A stretch of DNA of 64,000 nt. Origin: Brucella thiophenivorans (GTDB taxonomy: Bacteria > Pseudomonadota > Alphaproteobacteria > Rhizobiales > Rhizobiaceae). The position numbers were made by a program, and so were the translations under genes. Below the pieces are notes generated by a model. That model did not search any database. It saw only the letters and a list, made by a program, of their open reading frames with translations, and was not told the origin of the DNA. The stretch's first letter is position 1; the number at the start of each line of letters is the position of its first letter. Of this stretch, positions 26,657-36,799 are shown one piece after another. The stretch is taken from the NCBI RefSeq assembly GCF_002252445.1, contig NZ_NNRJ01000007.1, positions 1 through 64,000 of the forward strand. Direction: 5' to 3'.

Positions 26657-27766
26657 TCAATCAATGTTCAACGTAACAGCCACAGGGCAATGGTCACTAG
26701 CTTTTGGCCGGTCCCAACCGGTGCGCGGATAACGATCAACATCCTGTCCCGGCGGAAAAATGGTGCGCCACGGCTGACCGCGACGGATAATCTGCGGAAT
26801 GGCACTCTCATTCTTACTGGCCAGTGATGGCGATGCCAGAATATAATCAAGCTGGCAAAGGTGGCGTTCCTGTGGTCCGCGCGTATGATAGAGCGTCCAG
26901 CGATCCATGACCGGACGCCGCTCCACCAGATTGACGGCAAAACCATCATTAAGCAGCGTATCCAGCGCGCTTACCTCTTCCGAAAATGGCGTAAACTGAT
27001 AGCCATTCCACTCATCACCATCTATCAGAACGCGCTCGCGATAGTCGTTAAAATCACCGCAAATAAGCCAGCGTTTGTCCGCCGTATGACCGATGCCGAA
27101 TTTACCTTCGATAATGCGTCGAATTGCACGCGTTTCAGCCTGTCGCACCGGCAGTGACGCTGTACGTCCATCAAGACCATTGCGCGCGCCACCCATTGAT
27201 TTGAGATGAACCACAAACAAAGACAAAGGCTTGCCATCAATCCGCATATCAAGATTGAGGCAATCGCGTTTGAAAATACGATCATGCGGCTCAAATCCAA
27301 GCTCGGCCAGTATTGGTTGATAAAGCCCAAAGTCATTATATGTCAGATTGGCGTGACTGGTTACCTGTGTGATCTCGATAGAATGACCATCGCGTGTCGA
27401 ATCACGCGCCATGACAGCAACATCGATGCCTCGGCTATCATTGCCATCGACCAGATATTTGTTGCGATAGCCTTGTCCGATCATCTTAAAAAGATAGCCG
27501 TATTCAAAGGCATTGAGAGCAGCGAGATTATCCACTTCCTGCAAGCAGAGAATATCCGCACGGCTTTCCGCAATCGCCAGCGCGGTCATCTGGCGTGTAT
27601 CATCGGCATGGGCGACAGCGCGTGCCTGCTCCAGCAAACGATATTGCGTCTCATCGCCAATCTCGAAGAGTTTGAGCGAGCGGTCCTGATGCAATTCATT
27701 GCGAAAGCCGGAAAAATCAAACCGGCGCATCAGATTTTCGACATTAAATGTAGCTATCGTAAACAT
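26657..27766 (-). CDS. Endonuclease/exonuclease/phosphatase-family protein
   Basis: 369 residues with EEP (DNase I-like) motifs: IATFNVENLMRRFDF at the N-terminus, ADILCLQEVDN (metal-binding Glu), FVVHLKSMGGARNG, WLICGDFNDY and KASDHCPVAVTL with the catalytic Asp-His. No signal peptide. It could be a nuclease or a phosphodiesterase acting on another phosphoester. It is the first gene of a five-gene minus-strand run with NUDIX, PhzF, flavin-binding and GHL10 genes. Confidence 0.9.
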   Translation of the reverse strand: MFTIATFNVENLMRRFDFSGFRNELHQDRSLKLFEIGDETQYRLLEQARAVAHADDTRQMTALAIAESRADILCLQEVDNLAALNAFEYGYLFKMIGQGYRNKYLVDGNDSRGIDVAVMARDSTRDGHSIEITQVTSHANLTYNDFGLYQPILAELGFEPHDRIFKRDCLNLDMRIDGKPLSLFVVHLKSMGGARNGLDGRTASLPVRQAETRAIRRIIEGKFGIGHTADKRWLICGDFNDYRERVLIDGDEWNGYQFTPFSEEVSALDTLLNDGFAVNLVERRPVMDRWTLYHTRGPQERHLCQLDYILASPSLASKNESAIPQIIRRGQPWRTIFPPGQDVDRYPRTGWDRPKASDHCPVAVTLNID

Positions 27767-27885
27767 GCCAGCGCAATCTCGCGACTTGCGCTATAGTTGG
27801 CAAGTGGTTCTTTTCAAATAACACGCTCGCGCTGGTTTTGATCAGACTAACCACCATATATTGTCTGAAAATCTGGATACCAAAA

Positions 27886-28302
27886 ATGTTTGAAAAGATA
27901 CGGTACATCGCACTTTGCACAAGTCTCTTTGCAACGAGCTTTATCGGCAGTGCGGCGGCTGTTGATTTGAACACGCCTTATGTACCGTCTTTGCGTCCGA
28001 GTACGCCGCCTATCGCTGGCGGATTGCCGCGGACTTATCAACCGCAAGCAGGTTCAAGCAAATGCTATGGCGTCGGCTGCCGCAACAGTGGCAACTATAT
28101 TTCGCCTGAAGGCATCCCGATTTACAAGAATGGCGACCCGCTTCAGGTTCGCCCATCCAATCGCAAGCCGGTCACGACATTTGGTCCAAGCAGCAATCAT
28201 ATTTCATGGTGCTCCAACCGTTACCGCAGCTATCGCACATCCGATAACACCTATCAGCCTCTGGCGGGGCCACGTAGCGGCTGCAATTCACCATTCCAAT
28301 AA
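27886..28302 (+). CDS. BA14K-like exported protein
   Basis: 138 residues from an ATG at 27886 (an upstream TTG extension lacks signal character). The signal peptide ends at SAAA (about residue 25). A Pro-rich segment follows, then a C-terminal motif SWCSNRYRSYRTSDNTYQP (107-125) ending in GPRSGC. This is the spacing of the BA14K family, known in Brucella as an immunoreactive, lectin-like protein. Two further Cys (60 and 65) may form disulfides. The match rests on this motif, so the family call is an inference. Confidence 0.7.
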   Translation: MFEKIRYIALCTSLFATSFIGSAAAVDLNTPYVPSLRPSTPPIAGGLPRTYQPQAGSSKCYGVGCRNSGNYISPEGIPIYKNGDPLQVRPSNRKPVTTFGPSSNHISWCSNRYRSYRTSDNTYQPLAGPRSGCNSPFQ

Positions 28303-28306
28303 AATA

Positions 28307-28328
28307 AAAGCCGGGCATTGCCCGGCTT
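28307..28328. terminator. Bidirectional terminator
   Basis: A perfect stem AAGCCGGGCA / TGCCCGGCTT with almost no loop lies between the stop codons of the convergent BA14K-like and aminotransferase genes. T-rich sequence follows on the plus strand (ATTTCTTTCTT) and on the minus strand (TTTTATTTTAT). Confidence 0.85.
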
Positions 28329-28337
28329 ATTTCTTTC

Positions 28338-29570
28338 TTATGCAGCTTCCGATTTGGAATGCGTGCGGATCAAGCGTCCCAGACGCATGATGCCTTCATC
28401 AATCATTTCATCATTGGCGCATGAATAGCTCAGGCGCAAAGTGTTCGCACCCGTACCATCGGCAAAAAATGCCTTGCCCGGTACAAACGCAACTTTCTCG
28501 CTCTCAATTGATGCTGCAAGCAGTGCAGCACCGTCCATGCCTTTGGGCAATGTCACCCAGATGAACATACCACCTTCAGGCTTGGTCCAAGCTGTGCCTT
28601 CCGGCATATATTTGGCAAGCGCTTCGAGCATCTTGTCGCGGCGGTGTTTATAAACGCCATGAAGCTTTGCGACCTGAGCGTCAAAACCACGCGATGCGAC
28701 ATGATAGATCGCGATCTGGTTGATGGTTGAAGAATGCAGATCAGCCGCCTGCTTCATGAGAACCAGCTTGCGTATAACCGACTGCGAGGCAACCACATAA
28801 CCAACCCGCAATCCGGGTGCGAGGGTCTTTGAGAACGAGCCGCAATAGATCGTGCGCGTCTTTTCAATGTCACCGCCATGGCGCGCAATATCGAGCGACA
28901 GGATCGACGCAACTGCATCACCATTATAACGCAGATACTGATACGCAGCATCTTCGATGATCGGAACATTGAGTTCGTCCGCATCGGCCATCAGCTTCTT
29001 GCGGCCTGCAAGATCAACGGTTTCGCCGGTCGGATTGCTGAAATCTGCCGAAAGATAAGCAAATTTCACCTGTCCACCGGCCTTTTCAGCGGCTTCTTGA
29101 TAAGATGCAGGCGTGCGATTGCCGTTGAGCGAAAGAATATCGTAGCTGGGCTCATAGGCGTTGAAAGCCTGCAAAGCACCAAGATAAGTCGGAGCAGTCA
29201 CCAGTGCCGTGTCGTTGGGCGAGATGAAAAGCTTGCCGAGATAGTCGAGCGCCTGTTGTGAACCAGACGTAATAAAGACGTTGTCTTCGGTGCACGGAAC
29301 GCCGATCTTGGCGAGTTCACTCACCAGCCATGTGCGCAGCGGCTTGTAACCTTCTGACACCGAATATTGCAGTGCGGCATTGGCTTCAGGACCAGCAAAA
29401 ATATCCTGATAGGCGCTCTGGAATTCGTTATGCGGGAAAAGTGCCGGATCAGGAATACCGCCAGCAAAGGAAATAATATCCGGACGTTCCAGCAGCTTCA
29501 AAAGTTCACGGATTTCCGAAGCGCGCATACGTTTCGAGCGCGTTGCAAATACACTTTCCCAGTCCAGCAC
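28338..29570 (-). CDS. PLP-dependent class I aminotransferase
   Basis: 410 residues from a GTG at 29570, chosen because GAGGAG lies seven bases upstream. Fold type I features are present: ISFAGGIPDPALFP (N-terminal gate), SGSQQALDYLGKLF, YLSADFSNPTGE and the PLP lysine in GSFSKTLAPGLRVGY. The sequence is closest in style to 2-aminoadipate/MocR-type transaminases (LysN, PLP-dependent aminotransferases of broad specificity). The amino donor is not deducible. Confidence 0.9.
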   Translation of the reverse strand: MLDWESVFATRSKRMRASEIRELLKLLERPDIISFAGGIPDPALFPHNEFQSAYQDIFAGPEANAALQYSVSEGYKPLRTWLVSELAKIGVPCTEDNVFITSGSQQALDYLGKLFISPNDTALVTAPTYLGALQAFNAYEPSYDILSLNGNRTPASYQEAAEKAGGQVKFAYLSADFSNPTGETVDLAGRKKLMADADELNVPIIEDAAYQYLRYNGDAVASILSLDIARHGGDIEKTRTIYCGSFSKTLAPGLRVGYVVASQSVIRKLVLMKQAADLHSSTINQIAIYHVASRGFDAQVAKLHGVYKHRRDKMLEALAKYMPEGTAWTKPEGGMFIWVTLPKGMDGAALLAASIESEKVAFVPGKAFFADGTGANTLRLSYSCANDEMIDEGIMRLGRLIRTHSKSEAA

Positions 29571-29804
29571 CGGAAGTCTCCTCAATACGATGGAGGCAAA
29601 GCCTCCTCAAACTTCGCCAGATAAAGTCCTAGCGATAGCGTACTTTTTTACGAACGAGAACACCTCAACCCATGCTCTCATGGAATAAAGATATTCAGAA
29701 TTGTTTTGGTCAAAACGCGCACAAAACAGAAAATACAACGGTGTTTGACGATCATTTCGTGCGCAATACGTTACACGCATCAATTCACATCACTTCCATA
29801 TAAT

Positions 29805-29829
29805 AAAGGGGCGTAAGAAACGCCCCTTT
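29805..29829 (-). terminator. Hairpin downstream of ilvC
   Basis: A 9-bp perfect stem AAAGGGGCG / CGCCCCTTT. The T-rich tail is better on the plus strand (GTTTTCTTC) than on the minus strand, but the only transcription expected to reach it is from ilvC. Confidence 0.6.
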
Positions 29830-29866
29830 GTTTTCTTCAATCGAAGGGCACTGCAAAATCTGATGA

Positions 29867-29988
29867 GATTCTGACTCTGGCTTGGCGAAAATGCTGTTTT
29901 GTGAGAACCGGAGCGGAGCGTACATAAAGTACGTGAGCACCGCAATTGAAACAAAATGCCATTTGCAGACGGCCAGAGTCTGAATATC
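29867..29988. repeat. Large imperfect palindromic element (REP-like)
   Basis: Outer arms GATTCTGACTCTGGC and GCCAGAGTCTGAATATC enclose inner arms GCGAAAATGCTGTTTTGT / ACAAAATGCCATTTGC and a central GAGCGTACATAAAGTACGTGAGC core. The whole segment could fold into one long hairpin of about 120 bases. It lies eight bases beyond the ilvC stop codon. It resembles dispersed palindromes of Brucella relatives; copy number cannot be judged here. Confidence 0.7.
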
Positions 29989-29996
29989 GCAGATTT

Positions 29997-31091
<1,095 letters not shown>

Positions 31092-31733
31092 TTATGCCCC
31101 GTAAAGAGCGAAAAACTGCTTTGTGGCACGCCGGGCGTCCCGGATAACCACTTCGTCAGTCAATTCCAGCCGATCGCCAAGCAGCAACCGGATTTGCATG
31201 TCCCGAACAACGAGTCCGAAAAATGCACGAAATGCTTCGTCGATATCGTCAAAGGCTAAAAGCTTTGCTTCCCGACCGATTTCGAGAATGGGCTTGAGAC
31301 GCTTCGCCATTGCAACCGGACCATTGGCGAGAACGATGTCTCCCAAAGCCGATTTGCCCGATGCCGTATGACTAACCGCCAGACGGTTCAATGCAATGGA
31401 GGTCGGGCCGGACAACACGAGCAGCCAGTCGCGTGCAAAATGTTCAAGGCTGGAAAACAGCGATTCCGCATCAAGCTTCTCACGCGCCACCGGCACAACA
31501 CGAACCTTCGACGCCTGCCAGCGAACCATTGCGGTCAGCAAGCCATCGCGATCACCAAACCATTTATAGAGGCTTTCCTTGGAGCAATTGGCAGCACGCG
31601 CAATGCTTGCGGTTGTCAAAGCGCGGTCACCGCCCTCAACAAGAAGACGCAACGCCTGCTCCAGAACTTCGTTCTGACGCGGCGAGAAAGACGGCTGCTT
31701 TTGAGCCTGCAATTCGTCGCTTTTATCAGTCAC
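31092..31733 (-). CDS. TetR-family transcriptional regulator
   Basis: 213 residues. The N-terminal helix-turn-helix spans about 20-65 (ALTTASIARAANCSKESLYKWFGDRDGLL). The C-terminal effector domain is not recognisable; a C-terminal segment resembling AefR-like regulators (RDMQIRLLLGDR) is present. A perfect palindrome lies 20 bp upstream of its start and is its probable operator. The next gene downstream on the same strand is ilvC, so ilvC may be in its transcription unit. Confidence 0.9.
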   Translation of the reverse strand: MTDKSDELQAQKQPSFSPRQNEVLEQALRLLVEGGDRALTTASIARAANCSKESLYKWFGDRDGLLTAMVRWQASKVRVVPVAREKLDAESLFSSLEHFARDWLLVLSGPTSIALNRLAVSHTASGKSALGDIVLANGPVAMAKRLKPILEIGREAKLLAFDDIDEAFRAFFGLVVRDMQIRLLLGDRLELTDEVVIRDARRATKQFFALYGA

Positions 31734-31752
31734 GGTTCAATCCCTCCACTTT

Positions 31753-31766
31753 GTACCGTACGGTAC
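31753..31766. promoter_or_regulatory. Palindromic operator upstream of the TetR gene
   Basis: A perfect 14-bp palindrome GTACCGTACGGTAC lies 20 bp before the TetR start codon. Its position and symmetry suit binding of a TetR dimer and self-repression. No divergent gene exists on the other side, where the kup terminator and stop codon lie. Confidence 0.6.
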
Positions 31767-31892
31767 GGTTCTGTTTATTAATCCTAGCTTGAGCAACCGT
31801 CAAGCAGGATTTTTCACAACGAAGAAAGATTTTAGAAATGTGATCCGGTTAGCTTTTAACGAAACAAGAAAGAAGCGAGCAAAATCATAAAG

Positions 31893-31934
31893 AAAGGGCG
31901 CATTCCGGAATTATATCCTGAAATGCGCCCTTTT
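31893..31934 (-). terminator. kup terminator
   Basis: A 12-bp stem AAAGGGCGCATT / AATGCGCCCTTT with a further inner CCGGAAT/TATCCTG part, 20 bp after the kup stop codon. On the minus strand it is followed by CTTTATG. Confidence 0.75.
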
Positions 31935-31953
31935 CATTCGAGGACATTTGGCC

Positions 31954-33927
31954 TCAAATGTTTACTTGGGTTCCGATCTCCACCACACGCCCGGTCGGAA
32001 TCTGGAAGTATTCAGTTGCATCAGAAGCAGTGCGGGCCAACAGGATAAACAGCTTATCCTGCCAGAGCGGCATCCCGGAATGGACCGATGCTTTCAGCCA
32101 GCGGCGCGACAGGAAGAAAGACGTCGTCATGATGTCGAACCTCCAGCCAAGCTTGCGACACAGACCCAGAGCGCGCGGAATATTGGGCTGCTGCATATAG
32201 CCAAATGTCAGAGTGACCTGCATGAAGCGCTCATTATATTGCGAAACACGCGCCCGATCTGCGCTCGAAACCCATGGCTTAGAAGCCGTTACAACTGTCA
32301 AAATGACGTTGCTGTCATGCAGAACCTTATAATGCTTGAGGCTATGCATGAGGGCTGTTGGCGCACTTTTCGGGTCACCTGTCAGAAATACCGCAGTTCC
32401 CGGAACAATGGTCGGCGGGCGTTTGTTCATCTGCTCGACGATCAGATCGAGTGGTACTTCTGCCTTTCGTGTCTTCTGGAACAGATGTCGCGTGCCGCGC
32501 ACCCATGTCCACATGACGACCACCAAAATGGCTGCAAATAGGATTGAAGCCCAGCCACCATCATGCACTTTAATAATATTGGCGCTGAAAAACAGAACAT
32601 CGATAATTAAAAAGCCGATTATCAATGGCAGCGCACGACTGACGCGCCAATTCCAGATGCGCGTCATGACGAAATAAAGAAGTCCGGTCGTGACAAGCAT
32701 ATTGCCGGTTACTGCGATACCATAAGCTGAGGCGAGATTGTTTGACTTCTCAAAACCAAGCACCAGAATGATGACCGTTAAGCCAAGCAAAAAGTTGACA
32801 CGTGGAATGTAAATCTGTCCATGCAGCTTTTCCGACGTATGCTGGATTTCAAGACGTGGCAGAATATTGAGCTGCACTGCCTGACGCGCAACCGAGAAAG
32901 CACCGCTGATCACAGCCTGACTTGCAATGACCGTCGCGGCTGTCGCCAACAGAACCATCGGCCAAAGCGCAAAATCCGGCATCATCTGGAAGAATGGCAA
33001 CGCTGCTGCTTCACCATGCGAAAGCACGAATGCCGCCTGCCCGAAATAATTGAGCAGCAGGCATGGGAACACGATCCACAGCCAGGCCCGAACGATTGGC
33101 TTGCGCCCAAAATGCCCGAGATCAGCGTAAAGTGCTTCCGCACCTGTCATGGCAAGAAAAACCGCACCGACAGTAATGAATGCAACGCCGGGGCTGACTA
33201 CCAGGAACCGCAATGCATAATAAGGGTTGAGTGCCGCCATTACGGTCGGATCATCAAAGATATGCCAAAGACCCGATGCCCCTAGCGCCAAAAACCATAC
33301 GGCCATGATTGGCCCGAAAACAATGGCAACCTTGCCCGTTCCGTATTTCTGGATTGAGAACAGAACCACCAGAATAACGACCGTTATAGGCACCACAAAG
33401 GGCGTCATGTGTGGCGCCACAATCTGCACACCTTCGACCGCCGAAAGCACAGAGATCGCTGGTGTAATTACGGCATCCCCAAAAAACAGGGCCGCGCCAC
33501 AGATACCAGCGCCTAAAATGAGATCAGGCCGCCCTTTCAGAGCAGCCCGTACCAGCGCCATCAATGATAGAATACCGCCCTCGCCATTATTGTCGGCACG
33601 CAACACGAAGAGCACATATTTGACGGTCACAACGAGCAAAAGTGCCCAGAAGATGAGCGAGACGACACCCAAAATGTCGGCTCTGTCGAGAATGCCATCC
33701 GAAGTTGCCGCATGCAACGCTTCACGAAAAGCGTAAATTGGACTTGTACCAATGTCGCCATAGACAACACCCAGTGCGCCCATCACCAGCACTTTCATGC
33801 TGTCTTTGGAATGATCGTTCTCTTCTGAAACGGTATTGTTTTCAGCAGAAACGCCAGCAGGCAGCGTATTCATCGCCAGCGCATCTTCTTCAGACGGAGC
33901 GCTGTTATCTTTATGCTCGCTGCTCAT
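31954..33927 (-). CDS. kup: KUP-family potassium uptake protein
   Basis: 657 residues. About 12 membrane helices are followed by a cytoplasmic C-terminal domain (about 500-657), as in KUP/Trk-D. Family motifs are GVVYGDIGTSPIYAFRE near residue 55, DNNGEGGILSLMALV, LFFGDAVITPAISVLSAVEG and AYGIAVTGNMLVTT. It imports K+ with protons. The first 50 residues form an acidic, Ser/Glu-rich cytoplasmic extension. The 299 bp upstream presumably hold the promoter; I see no K+-sensing riboswitch motif there. Confidence 0.95.
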   Translation of the reverse strand: MSSEHKDNSAPSEEDALAMNTLPAGVSAENNTVSEENDHSKDSMKVLVMGALGVVYGDIGTSPIYAFREALHAATSDGILDRADILGVVSLIFWALLLVVTVKYVLFVLRADNNGEGGILSLMALVRAALKGRPDLILGAGICGAALFFGDAVITPAISVLSAVEGVQIVAPHMTPFVVPITVVILVVLFSIQKYGTGKVAIVFGPIMAVWFLALGASGLWHIFDDPTVMAALNPYYALRFLVVSPGVAFITVGAVFLAMTGAEALYADLGHFGRKPIVRAWLWIVFPCLLLNYFGQAAFVLSHGEAAALPFFQMMPDFALWPMVLLATAATVIASQAVISGAFSVARQAVQLNILPRLEIQHTSEKLHGQIYIPRVNFLLGLTVIILVLGFEKSNNLASAYGIAVTGNMLVTTGLLYFVMTRIWNWRVSRALPLIIGFLIIDVLFFSANIIKVHDGGWASILFAAILVVVMWTWVRGTRHLFQKTRKAEVPLDLIVEQMNKRPPTIVPGTAVFLTGDPKSAPTALMHSLKHYKVLHDSNVILTVVTASKPWVSSADRARVSQYNERFMQVTLTFGYMQQPNIPRALGLCRKLGWRFDIMTTSFFLSRRWLKASVHSGMPLWQDKLFILLARTASDATEYFQIPTGRVVEIGTQVNI

Positions 33928-34226
33928 ATGCAGACACCTCGCAAGGTCATAGGCTCAGGATGGAATAGCAAAGCGGTGGAAATGATAAAAGTCCGTCAAC
34001 AGCCTTATGCCGCACGTATCAAAACAAAAGTCTTTATAGAGAAATAAGCTGAACCAGCGCGATGGCAAGGAACAAGAACTGCGGAAAACTTCATCTATGC
34101 TTCCCTCGAACAATCCTGCGCGCCGAGCGCATGATCTGTGGCGGGCGGTCTATATGTTGCAGCGCCCGCGCACAAATGCAGATTTCGCAGGGCTCGTAAT
34201 CAAGCCATGCGTTTTTCGACGGGGCG

Positions 34227-34967
34227 TTATCCTGCAAGTGCACCAATATAACGGCTCACAGTCACAGGCATACCATACATTAACGCATCTGCGGTTAATC
34301 CATGACCGATTGAGACTTCGCTCAATTGTGGTACACGCTTGACCAGTGCTGGCAGATTTTCAACCGTCAGATCGTGCCCTGCATTAATTGCAAGACCAAG
34401 TGCAGTTGCCGCATCCGCAGCCTTTCCAAGACGGTTTATCTCCCGCGTTGCAGCAGACGGATCGTCATAGGTCGCGCCATAAGGGCCGGTATAAAGCTCG
34501 ATCCGGTCAGCACCAATGGCCTTTGCCTTGTCATAGCCAAGCGGATCAGGATTGGCAAACAGCGAAACACGCATCCCGCCCGATTTGAGACGCGCAACGA
34601 TGGGCGCAAGAAAATCCGACTTGGTTTCAAAGTCCCACCCATGATCGGATGTCGCCTGCATCGGATCATCGGGCACCAGTGTCACCTGTTCCGGCTGATG
34701 TTTTTCCACCAGTTCCAGAAAAGCTTCGGTTGGAAAACCTTCAATGTTGAACTCTGCCTGCGGATATTCATCATCAATCAAAGCACGAATATCGCCCAGA
34801 TCGGAAAAACGGATATGCCGCTGATCAGGGCGCGGATGCACGGTCAATCCGGCGGCACCTGCTGCAAGTGCGGCTCGCCCAAGCCCGGTGACACTTGGCC
34901 AGGGAAGATCACGCCGGTTGCGTAACATGGCGATGGCGTTAAGATTGACGGACAGTTTTGCAGGCAT
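34227..34967 (-). CDS. pdxJ: Pyridoxine 5'-phosphate synthase PdxJ
   Basis: 246 residues. The ATG at 34967 has GAGGGAG nine bases upstream; the longer frame from a TTG lies inside that ribosome site. It forms a TIM barrel with [15 protein letters not shown] at the start, [13 protein letters not shown] (phosphate and substrate contacts), [17 protein letters not shown] and the C-terminal [14 protein letters not shown] phosphate loop. It joins 1-deoxyxylulose 5-phosphate and 3-amino-2-oxopropyl phosphate to make pyridoxine phosphate. No pdxA or acpS is adjacent on the strand. Confidence 0.96.
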   Translation of the reverse strand: MPAKLSVNLNAIAMLRNRRDLPWPSVTGLGRAALAAGAAGLTVHPRPDQRHIRFSDLGDIRALIDDEYPQAEFNIEGFPTEAFLELVEKHQPEQVTLVPDDPMQATSDHGWDFETKSDFLAPIVARLKSGGMRVSLFANPDPLGYDKAKAIGADRIELYTGPYGATYDDPSAATREINRLGKAADAATALGLAINAGHDLTVENLPALVKRVPQLSEVSIGHGLTADALMYGMPVTVSRYIGALAG

Positions 34968-35224
34968 TGAGCGTGGCTCCCTCAAATAAGGATATGGCTT
35001 TATATCGCCCGCTGATAAAAAATGTGAGTGTTTTAGAGCCGCATCTCACAAACTATTTTTAATAGCGCATGCCGAAATGCGTGAAACGGTTTTCGGGTAA
35101 GATGCGCGATAAAATAAAGAGTTAGCACAGCCTGCACTGAAACTTTCATACGCCTTTCGCAACTTTTGCCCAACCAGAAACGTTTTAACCAACCGACAAA
35201 ACATTCAGGAAGTGGAAATCACCG

Positions 35225-35623
35225 ATGCGCAATGAAGACATCCCCGTCATTCGACGCATTCCCACCAATCGTGAAGATGTATTTGCTTTTGCAATTGAAG
35301 GGCATCTCAATGACGCAGCCCTTGAAAATCTCTATGGCCTGCTGGATGCTGCCTATGAAGGCCATGAAGAAATCGACCTGCTGATCCGTCTCACGGGCTA
35401 TGAAGGCGTTGACTGGGGTGCGGCATTCTCTGAAAGCATGTTATCCATGCGTGCAAAATCATTGCGCCATCTGCGCCGCTACGCAATTGTCGGCGGACCA
35501 CTTTGGATACAGGCCAGTGTCACGCTGATGCAGCCATTTCTCGCAATCGAAATGCGTACATTTGAGGCGGATGATGAGCAGAAAGCATGGGAGTGGCTCA
35601 GCGCCGAGCCACGAGAGCAATGA
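35225..35623 (+). CDS. SpoIIAA-like (STAS-related) protein
   Basis: 132 residues with the fold of the SpoIIAA-like family (DUF3478). Typical text is VFAFAIEGHLNDAALENLY, then DLLIRLTGYEGVDWGAAF, and a C-terminal AIVGGPLWIQ...MRTFEADDEQKAWEWL. Members are small cytoplasmic proteins of uncertain role. Its stop codon abuts that of the convergent helicase gene with no base between them. Confidence 0.85.
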   Translation: MRNEDIPVIRRIPTNREDVFAFAIEGHLNDAALENLYGLLDAAYEGHEEIDLLIRLTGYEGVDWGAAFSESMLSMRAKSLRHLRRYAIVGGPLWIQASVTLMQPFLAIEMRTFEADDEQKAWEWLSAEPREQ

Positions 35624-36745
35624 CTATTTAACAATCGTCAATTGTTCCGCAGCACGTGTAATGGCGGTATAAAGCCAGCGTTCACGCGTGTCGCGGAATG
35701 CATAGCTTTCGTCAAACAACACGACATTATCCCACTGCGAACCCTGGGCTTTGTGCACAGTCAGGGCATATCCATAATCGAAATCGTCAAAACGCTTCTT
35801 GGTTTGCCACGGAATTTCAGCGTCAGGGTCTTCAAACTGCGCTTTGAGCAGCTTGATCTTGGCAACGCCACGATCTTCATCTTCGGGCGAAACCAACAGA
35901 TTGATGCCGGGCTTCACCGTTTCCTTCGATGAGGTCATCACCTTCCAGAGCGAGCCATTGAGCAAGCCTTTGGCCGGATCATTGCGCAAACAAACCAGCT
36001 TATCGCCAGCCTGCGGATATTCGGCGCTGAAACCTTTCAGCTCACGCAACCGCTGGTTATAGCGCTTGCGCGTGCGATTGGTGCCGACCAGCACCTGATC
36101 AGCCGCGAGTACCAGATCTTGATTCACTTCCGCCTTGGAAATAATCTTCGCCCGACCCTCATCACAATAGCTCAGTTCGCGACCCTCACGCACATCCAGC
36201 GCCATGCGGATGATGGGGTTGTCACGCGCCTGACGATGGATTTCTGTGAGCAGAAAATCTGGATCATGTTCAGTGAAGAACCCTCCACCAGAAATTGGTG
36301 GCAACTGACCCGGATCACCCAGCACCAGAATAGGTGTTCCGAATGTCATCAGATCGCGACCAAGCTGCTCGTCGACCATAGAGCATTCATCGACAACGAT
36401 CAGTGCTGCCTTCGCAACCGGGCTTTGACGATTGAGCGAAAAGGTTGGCGCAATCGAAGTTTTGCCGGTCGTTTCATCCTCAATCGCTTCTTCCCCACGC
36501 GGACGATAGATCAGCGAATGGAGCGTACGGGCGTTGTTTGCGCCCTTGGAGCGCAGCACCTGCGCGGCCTTGCCGGTGAACGCTGCAAACTGAACCTCAC
36601 CATCGACATGCTCGGCAAAATAACGCGCGAGCGTGGTCTTGCCCGTACCTGCATAGCCAAACAGTCTGAAGATAGGCGAACGCCCTTCCTTCAGCCACTT
36701 GCCAACGGCTTTTAAAGCCTGATCCTGTTCCGGTGAAAACTGCAT
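35624..36745 (-). CDS. RecD-like ATP-dependent DNA helicase
   Basis: 373 residues from the ATG at 36745; a GTG at 36778 is an alternative, and neither has a strong ribosome site. Superfamily 1B features are present: QDQALKAVGKWL (Q motif), FGYAGTGKTTLARYF (Walker A), IVVDECSMVDEQ (Walker B), LGDPGQLPPISGGGFF (motif III) and DYGYALTVHKAQGSQWD plus LYTAITRA (motifs V and VI). It is shorter than RecD2 and lacks its N-terminal region. A role in DNA repair or replication is inferred from the family only. Confidence 0.88.
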   Translation of the reverse strand: MQFSPEQDQALKAVGKWLKEGRSPIFRLFGYAGTGKTTLARYFAEHVDGEVQFAAFTGKAAQVLRSKGANNARTLHSLIYRPRGEEAIEDETTGKTSIAPTFSLNRQSPVAKAALIVVDECSMVDEQLGRDLMTFGTPILVLGDPGQLPPISGGGFFTEHDPDFLLTEIHRQARDNPIIRMALDVREGRELSYCDEGRAKIISKAEVNQDLVLAADQVLVGTNRTRKRYNQRLRELKGFSAEYPQAGDKLVCLRNDPAKGLLNGSLWKVMTSSKETVKPGINLLVSPEDEDRGVAKIKLLKAQFEDPDAEIPWQTKKRFDDFDYGYALTVHKAQGSQWDNVVLFDESYAFRDTRERWLYTAITRAAEQLTIVK

Positions 36746-36799
36746 CCTCTGTTCAGACAGGATTCGCCGTCCGAACACAAGATCAAACCGTGATCAAAC

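Noticed and set aside
34097-34342. 81-codon frame between kup and pdxJ
   Set aside because: It overlaps the 3' end of pdxJ on the other strand and has no ribosome site or domain.
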